This document shows, one piece after another, positions 55,101 through 60,081 of a DNA stretch of 60,081 bases (within the stretch, counting starts at the first letter, position 1; each line of letters opens with the position of its first letter). The notes below the pieces were generated by a model that saw only the letters and a program-made list of their open reading frames with translations, had not been told where the DNA came from and searched no databases. A program made the position numbers and the translations under genes. Source of the DNA: Diacronema lutheri (taxonomy: Eukaryota; Haptophyta; Pavlovophyceae; Pavlovales; Pavlovaceae); contig JAGTXO010000078.1 of assembly GCA_019448385.1 (NCBI GenBank), positions 50,001 to 110,081 of the forward strand. Direction: 5' to 3'.

Positions 55101-58100
55101 CGGGCGATCGTCGCGCGCTCCGCCGGCGGCGGCGCGCTGCTCGCGCCGGACGACGTGCGCGACCTGTGCGACGCGCAGACGGACGCCGATCGCGCTGCGA
55201 TCTGGGCGTCGGTGGGCGCGCACGAGGCGACGCGCATCTTCGCGCTCGTCACGCGCAACGCGAGCTTGGCGGGCGCGGCGCTGCTCGTGCTGCACACGCC
55301 GGCGGGCGCGCCGGCGCGCGCGCTCGGGCTCGTGGCGACGCGCTCGCGCGCGCCGTCGACGGGCGCGCCGCGCGACGCGCACAGGGCGCTGGTGCAGCGG
55401 TTGGACGTGCTGATGGACGCGATCGCCGCGGCGCGAGGCGCGTCGCCGCTCGAGCTCGAGCTCGCGCTCGCGCCCGAGCCGCAGAGCGCGTGCAACGCGC
55501 GTGCGGCCGCGCTGCTCTGCCTGCAGGCCGTCGCGGACGCGAGCGGCCGTCCCGCCGCTGAGGACGCGCTGGCCGCGCTCGACGACGCGCGCGGCATCGA
55601 CCGGCACTGCCACGCCGTCCGGCAGCAGATCGAGGCGAAGCTCGCGTGGCGGCGCACCGACGGCGCCGTCGGCGTTGACGGCGCCGACGGCGCGCCCGCG
55701 CTCGCGCCTGCCGCCGCACCGCCGGCGTGCGCGCCGGCGCACGCTGCCGGCGAGGCGGCGGTCGACCAGGCGATCATCACGCGGGTGCGCGACGCGCTGC
55801 GCGCGTGGGCGACGACTGACACCGCGCCCAGCGCGGCGGTGCTCGACGACGCCTGCGCCGCGTACACGGCGCGCGCACGCGCGCGCAAGGACGCGCGCAC
55901 GGCGCTGGGCCCGACGCGCGCGGCCGAGCTGCTCGCCGCGGCCGCGCGCGGCGGAGCCGACGGGGCGGATGCCGCGCGCGCGCTGCTCGGCGGCACGCCG
56001 CGCCTGCTCGTCGTGCTCCTCTGCGTGCCCGTCGCCGCGCCGTCCGGCGAGCCGCCGCGCCCGGTCGGGCTGCTCGTCGCCGACCGGCCGACGGACGACT
56101 CGCGCCCGGCCGCGCTCGTGCGCTACGACTTTGCGCCGCTCGACGCGGACGTGGCCGTCGCGGTCGGCGCGCATGCCGTCGCGCTGGCCAGTGCGATCTG
56201 GCCGCTGCTCGCGGCCGAGGGGGAGCCGCGGCCATCGCCCGTCGTGCGCTCGCAGCCGCGCGGCGGCGACGATGGCGCGCGTGCGCTCGCAACGTTCGCG
56301 TGCCTCGACGCGCTGATGACCGCCAGCGTCGGCGCGCTCGGCCTCGCGGGCGGCGCGGGCATGCTGCCCGCGCTGGTCGCGCGAGGCGCCGCGGCCGCCC
56401 AGCGCGAGCGGCAGCTGCGCGCGGCCACCGAGAGGCTGGGCGGCACGGTCGCTGGGTGGCCGGACACGGGCGCGAGCGCGGCGGGCGCGAGCGTCGACGA
56501 GGAGGCGCGCACGTACGAGGTCGAGGCGGTCGTCGACGAGCGCCGCAAGGCGGGCAAGAGGGTGACGTTCCAGTTCCGGATCAGGTGGCGGGGCTACGAC
56601 GAGAGCGCCGACACGTGGGAGCCTGAGGCCAACGTGAGCAGCGACCTCGTCGCCCAGTTCCGCAAGACGCGCGACGAGCAGAAGCGGCGCGCGGGCGGAT
56701 CGGGCAGCGGCAGCGGCGGCGCGGGCGCGGCGTCGGCATTGGCGTCGGCGCCGCTTCGCGCGCACGGCGTGTCGGGCGCCGCGGGCAAGCGCGCCGTGGC
56801 GGGTGCCGCCGCGAGCGCGCGCGACGCCGCGGGCGCGCGCGCGCCGAGCGTTCCCCGCGCGCGCGGCGTCGAGCGCGCGCGCGTGGACGAGCCCGCTGCG
56901 CCGAGCGCGCGCGCCGCCGGCGGCGCGACGGCGCGCACGCGCGGCAGCGTGCTCCCGGGCTTCGTGGTCAAGCGCTCGACGCTCAACGCGGGGCCGCAGG
57001 CGGTGACGGCGCAGCCCGGTGCGCGGAAGGAGCTGCGGCGCATCGCGGCGGCCGTGCACAGGCTCACGACACAGGCGTACCGCGTCATCAACAAGGTGGT
57101 GCGCGACGAGGCTGCGGTGGCGAGCGCGCAGGCCGTCGGCGCGGCGTCGGGCGGCCCGTCGACCAGCGTGCACACGTCGACCACGATGGACAAGGGAACC
57201 GTCCTTGCGATCTTCTCGGCCATCGGCTGGCACAAGGACGAGAGCACGTACGGTGCAGCGCCCCGAGGCAAGCCCGCCGAGCAAGCCGCCGCGCAGACCA
57301 AGGCGGCGACGGCGCGCGCCGTCGGCGAGATGGCCGAGGGCGTCCAGCCCGTCTGCGCGGTGGGCCTCACGAGCATCCTCAAGGAGGAGGCGACGCAGGT
57401 GTCCACCGCGTGCCTGATGCACCCATCGCGCGTCGTGAACGGGCTGCTCCGCGACGTCGTCCGCGCGGCAGTCGAGCGCGACGAGGCGCTCGTCGCGCTG
57501 CCCGAGATGCAGCGAAACGCGCGCGTGCGCGAGCTGTGCGAGCGGCTGCTGCGCGGCGACGTGGAGGGCGCGCGCGTCGGCTGCCCCGCCGCGCTCGACC
57601 GCCACCTGCCCGACATGGTCCTCCACGAGGTCGACTACAAGTGCGCGCCCACGGATAGGTGGAACTACGACCGGCACACGACGCGCTACTTCCTCGTGCA
57701 GATCCGCAACCTGCAGCACGTGGCCGAGGGGCAGGCGCTGCTCTGCCGGCTCGCGCGCCTGTACACGCAGCTCACCGACCGGCCGCCGCGGTATAATGTG
57801 GCGCCACTGCGCACGCACAATGTGCGCGCGAGGCGCGGCTGCCGCTGCCGCCGCCGAGCGCCCAAGCGCGCGCGCCGCCGCCGTGCGCGCCGCCCCGCGG
57901 CCAGGTTGGTCACGCGCCCGCGCGCTCGCATGCCGCGCGCTGCGCGCAGGTGCCGCGCAACGTGCGCCTCACCGCGAACGCCATCTGGGAGACGCTCCCG
58001 GACGACGAGCGCAAGGAGCTGCGCGCGCGGCTCAAGGCGCTGGACCTGCGCGACCACGATGGCGAGCCGATCAAATGGACAGGCACAAACGGCAACACCC

Positions 58101-59674
58101 CGCCGATGTCGGACGTGCGTGTCAGGTACGCGGTCTTTGCGACGCGCTTCGACATCTCCAACCGCGTCTTCGACTACGCCGGGCGCGAGCGGCCGCCGGC
58201 CGATCTGCCGTGGCACGCGCGGCGCTCGTGGGTTGGCCTCGCGCCGCTGCCGCGCGTGCCGCTTCCGGGCCGGCAGCCCGTCAAGTCGGTGGTGACAGAT
58301 GGCGTCGCCGTGCACGCCGTCGGGACCGTCCTCGTGCCGAAGGCGCAGGCGCCGGCCGGCGGCTCGGGCGTCCTGCACCGCTGGCGCCGGCCGGACGGGC
58401 GCATCGCCGTCGCGCTCGGCTCCGAGCTGCGGCGGGCGATCGACGTCGAGGCGGCGGTCGTCGTCGCGGCCGACCCGAACATGGGCAACATCACCACCTA
58501 CTCTGCGCACGTCGGGCGGGCGGCCGTCTGGCGGCAGTTCACGCAGCGCGCGCGCGCGCGCGCCGCGGGCTTTGCGCGCGAGACGGCCAAGACCAACGCG
58601 GCGCGGCGGCGCGTGCGCAAGGACGGGCGCGGCGGTGAGTTCAGCGTGGAGGCGGACGAGGCGCGGCTTGGCGAGGCGCACAGCGCCAAGGTGCTCGGCG
58701 AGGGCGAGTTCCACGCCTTCCACCGCGAGAGCGCGCGGGTGCGCGAGCGCGCCGCCGAGCACGTGTACGACGCGCCGGCGCGCCGGAAGGAGCGCTGGCG
58801 GCGCGACAGCGGCGGGCGGTCCAACGCGGCGCGCGTCGCCGAGGCGCTCATCGCGGCGCACTGCGTCGACGGCGTGACGCGCGACCGGCTGCTCGTGTGC
58901 GTGGGCAAGTGGCTGCGCGACCACAAGGGCGCGCAGCCCAAGGGCGCGCCGCCCGCCTTCCAGGTGGGGCTGCTGCGCGAGCTGCGGCGGCGCGGCGTCG
59001 CGGCCGTCTTCGTGCCCGAGCCGTACACGTCGATGCACTGCTCGATGCCGCGGCTCGCCAAGGGCGGCAGGCTGCAGCGCTGCGGCGCGGAGCTCGCGCA
59101 GAACCCGCGCCTGCCCGTGGCAAAGGGCGGCACGCGCACGGTGCACGCGCTCGTCATCTGCCCGGCGTGCAACGGCGGCAAGAAGCCCGTGCACCGCGAC
59201 TACAACGCCGCGCGCAACATCTTCTACGACGTGCACGACATGGCGGCGCACGCGGCCGGGCGCGACACCACGTCGACGCCTGAGCGCTTTGCCCTCGTGC
59301 TCGCCTGGTGGGCGCGCGGCGAGGTGTGGGAGCGTGAGGAGCGCATGGTGCACGGCGAGGGCGACGACTGCGACGACGAGTGCGACGGCGACGACGAGGG
59401 CGACGACGAGGGCGACGACGACGACGACGACGACGGCAGCGGCGACGGCGGCGGCGGCGAGGGCGACGGCGACGGCGACGGCGACGGAGGCGGCGGCGGC
59501 GGCGACGACGATGACGGCGGGGGAGGCGGCGGCGGCGACGGCGGTGGCGACGACGGCGGCGGGCGCGGCGACGGTGGCGGCGGCGGCTCTCGCGCCCGCA
59601 CCCCCGCCCGCGGAGCTGCCAGCGCCAGTGCCGGCGGCGGCAGCGCGCGCGGGCCGAAGCGCGGCCGGCGTTGA
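40877..59674 (+). CDS. Giant polyprotein: Ulp1-like proteases, YqaJ-like nuclease, chromodomain, Fanzor nuclease
   Basis: Exons 40877-44554, 44688-57797 and 57950-59674 join in phase 0 at GT..AG introns of 133 and 152 bp, giving about 6,170 residues. The central exon is open for 13.1 kb. Order: Ulp1-like module (about 95-180), variable region, coiled coil across the first splice (to about 1300), Ala/Pro repeats, second Ulp1-like module (about 2500-2580), degenerate copies (about 3000-3400 and 4700-5100), YqaJ-like PD-(D/E)xK nuclease (about 3938-4108), chromodomain (about 5169-5225), Fanzor nuclease (about 5330-6060), an Asp/Gly-rich tail and terminal KRGRR. The start Met at 40877 opens the first exon. 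A chain cut by its own proteases would release a chromatin-tethered, RNA-guided-type nuclease. This is inference. Internal starts or unseen introns are possible. Confidence 0.7.
41137..41440 (+). other. Ulp1/C48-like cysteine protease module 1 (in polyprotein)
   Basis: The linear order of the Ulp1 catalytic set is visible: His105-Trp106 in LAHWTAAYLLL, Asp132 in LLADS, Gln173 and Cys178/179 in APPQSGAACCFAAA. Such proteases cut SUMO-like or viral polyprotein sites. Activity here is inferred from residue order and spacing only. Confidence 0.55.
47810..48060 (+). repeat. Degenerate 60-70-bp coding repeats (FAPAADGVF-type), about 5 copies
   Basis: The protein reads FAPAADGVF-x-A-P/A-L five times with drift (ASAPATDGIFPAPL and so on) just before protease module 2. 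This is a flexible linker produced by tandem duplication. Confidence 0.75.
48180..48870 (+). other. Ulp1/C48-like cysteine protease module 2 (in polyprotein)
   Basis: His in SGHFTALRLVRV (about residue 2508), Asp in AVLVDTLASP, and Gln..Cys in NEAAQRGATCGLAIVGAL (about 2571) keep the Ulp1 order and the CG pair at the nucleophile. This module is closer to the family consensus than module 1. Confidence 0.6.
52820..53330 (+). other. YqaJ-like PD-(D/E)xK nuclease domain (in polyprotein)
   Basis: QRSPRWHDERWEEVTGSKVG is the typical opening. It is followed by ILGEAVALRKLAAAYG, SPDGLAI..NEQVLVEVKTLT with the D..ExK metal-binding core, and HRDQLQLGMHVLGVRKALYV with the helical Q-x-Q motif. YqaJ/lambda-exonuclease-type domains occur in viruses and eukaryotic transposons. 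The active-site set appears complete. Confidence 0.8.
56513..56685 (+). other. Chromodomain (in polyprotein)
   Basis: YEVEAVVDERRKAGKRVTF, then FRIRWRGYDESADTWEPEAN, is a canonical chromodomain with the aromatic Tyr, Trp and the TWEP box. Chromodomains bind methylated histone tails and direct some transposon integrases to heterochromatin. Here it directly precedes the Fanzor part. Confidence 0.9.
57000..59674 (+). other. Fanzor (eukaryotic TnpB-like) RuvC nuclease, C-terminal part of polyprotein
   Basis: The N-terminal helical part (57000-57797) runs into exon 57950-59674. RuvC-I Asp lies in VAADPNMGN (about 5771), RuvC-II Glu in FVPEPYTS (about 5953) and RuvC-III Asp in HRDYNAARNIF (about 6013). 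A treble-Cys ribbon sits between II and III: C at 59039, 59081, 59159 and 59168, with CPAC as the last pair. The first CxxC is changed to CSMP, and RCGAEL supplies another Cys. Fanzors are RNA-guided DNA endonucleases of eukaryotic mobile elements. All three acidic residues are present, so activity is plausible. The end is a GAC-repeat acidic tail and KRGRR. Confidence 0.85.
59345..59580 (+). repeat. Asp/Gly-coding GAC/GGC trinucleotide-type repeat
   Basis: About 80 codons of D and G with few others form the acidic tail of the Fanzor portion. It is prone to length change. Confidence 0.85.
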
Positions 59675-60081
59675 CGCACGGCCGAGCCGCGCAGCGGTCG
59701 ACGCTTTGCGGGCTCTGCCCAGGTCGCGCGCGGCTGGCGACGCGTACCGCATTCGGCACGCCCGTGCACGCCGCCACCCGTGGCCGAGCGCGCCGCACCA
59801 GCCGGCCCGCTCCAACCGCCGTGCGGATCACGGACGCTCGCTACGGCTCGTCGGCGCGCGTCACCTGCGCCGGCGGCCACGGCGCCGTCTGCTCCGGCCT
59901 CGTCGCGAGCAGCCCGACCGCTGCTCGCCGCCCGCACGCCGCCGCAGCAACGCTGCGCGTCGTGCTCCCCCGCTCGCCAAACGCGAAGAGCTCCCTCACA
60001 AGGACGTCCTTCCGAATGGCCCGCGCTGCACTCGGGGCGCTCGATCGTGCCCCTGATCGGATTTGGCTTGACCATCTATAA
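59675..60081. other. Region downstream of the Fanzor polyprotein to window end
   Basis: 407 bp. The plus strand is open to the end, reading TAVRITDARYGSSARVTCAG. The minus strand is open from ATG 60073-60075 (MVKPNPIRGTIERPE). Neither is recognised. TnpB/Fanzor guide RNAs usually come from sequence overlapping or following the nuclease 3' end, so a guide RNA and element end would be expected here or just outside. No fold was identified by eye. Confidence 0.35.

Noticed and set aside
57791-57797. TATAAT as a promoter for a separate Fanzor gene
   Set aside because: It lies inside coding sequence at the donor site. A bacterial-type -10 box has no meaning here, and frame continuity argues for a single exon.
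52695-57818. Minus-strand frame of about 1,700 codons opposite the YqaJ/chromodomain region
   Set aside because: It is Arg/Ala/Gly-rich with no domain. The plus strand there has clear domains. It is a shadow of G+C-rich codon use.
32887-59674. Integrated giant virus segment
   Set aside because: No capsid, packaging ATPase, DNA polymerase or viral transcription genes, and the frames carry introns. Fanzor and YqaJ occur in both viruses and transposons, so they do not decide.
59685-60075. Minus-strand gene starting at ATG 60075
   Set aside because: No recognisable domain, truncated context at the window end, and its frame runs antisense through the Fanzor acidic tail.

Overview
The window reads as nuclear DNA of a very G+C-rich, intron-bearing photosynthetic protist. 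A haptophyte-type alga with a secondary plastid is the best guess. The evidence is a four-exon nuclear petC (Rieske protein of cytochrome b6f) whose N-terminus looks like a signal peptide followed by a plastid transit region, a GDP-L-galactose phosphorylase-like gene, short introns with GTGCGC-type donors, and long poly-C tracts just before acceptor sites. No rRNA, tRNA, CRISPR array or bacterial operon was recognised. All splice sites are read by eye from frame, GT..AG ends and protein continuity.

Layout. 1-863 is the 3' end of an unknown plus-strand gene with a repeat-rich intron. 1113-2207 (-) encodes a hypothetical, possibly secreted protein. 2323-6030 (-) encodes a low-complexity protein with three copies of a W-x-C zinc finger plus a basic segment. 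6250-17318 holds pieces of a minus-strand coiled-coil gene separated by about 9.7 kb of a 40-bp minisatellite (about 242 copies). 17388-18203 (+) encodes a mitochondrial-type lipoyl domain followed by Kgd4/MRPS36-like motifs, with no acyltransferase domain. 19061-20348 (-) is petC. 20980-23194 (+) is a TPR-like gene. 24384-26946 (+) is a GDP-L-galactose phosphorylase-like gene. 27554-29924 (-) is a multi-pass membrane protein with a TIR-like domain.

From about 30 kb the sequence looks accessory. It holds a 189-bp tandem repeat, a broken minus-strand gene, a 0.3-kb fold-back element, a frameshifted Pif1/Helitron-type helicase (33361-35421), a ubiquitin-specific-protease-like gene with a one-base lesion at its Cys box (36729-38266), and retroelement-like minus-strand debris with poly-C introns.

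40877-59674 (+) is the most striking locus. It is a three-exon reading frame of about 6,170 codons. In order it carries an Ulp1-like cysteine protease module, coiled coil, a second Ulp1-like module, further degenerate repeats of that theme, a YqaJ-like PD-(D/E)xK nuclease, a chromodomain, and a C-terminal Fanzor (eukaryotic TnpB/OMEGA) RuvC nuclease with its catalytic residues in place. I infer a mobile-element polyprotein in which proteases might release a nuclease and a chromatin-targeting module. Whether it is translated or processed as one chain is untested.
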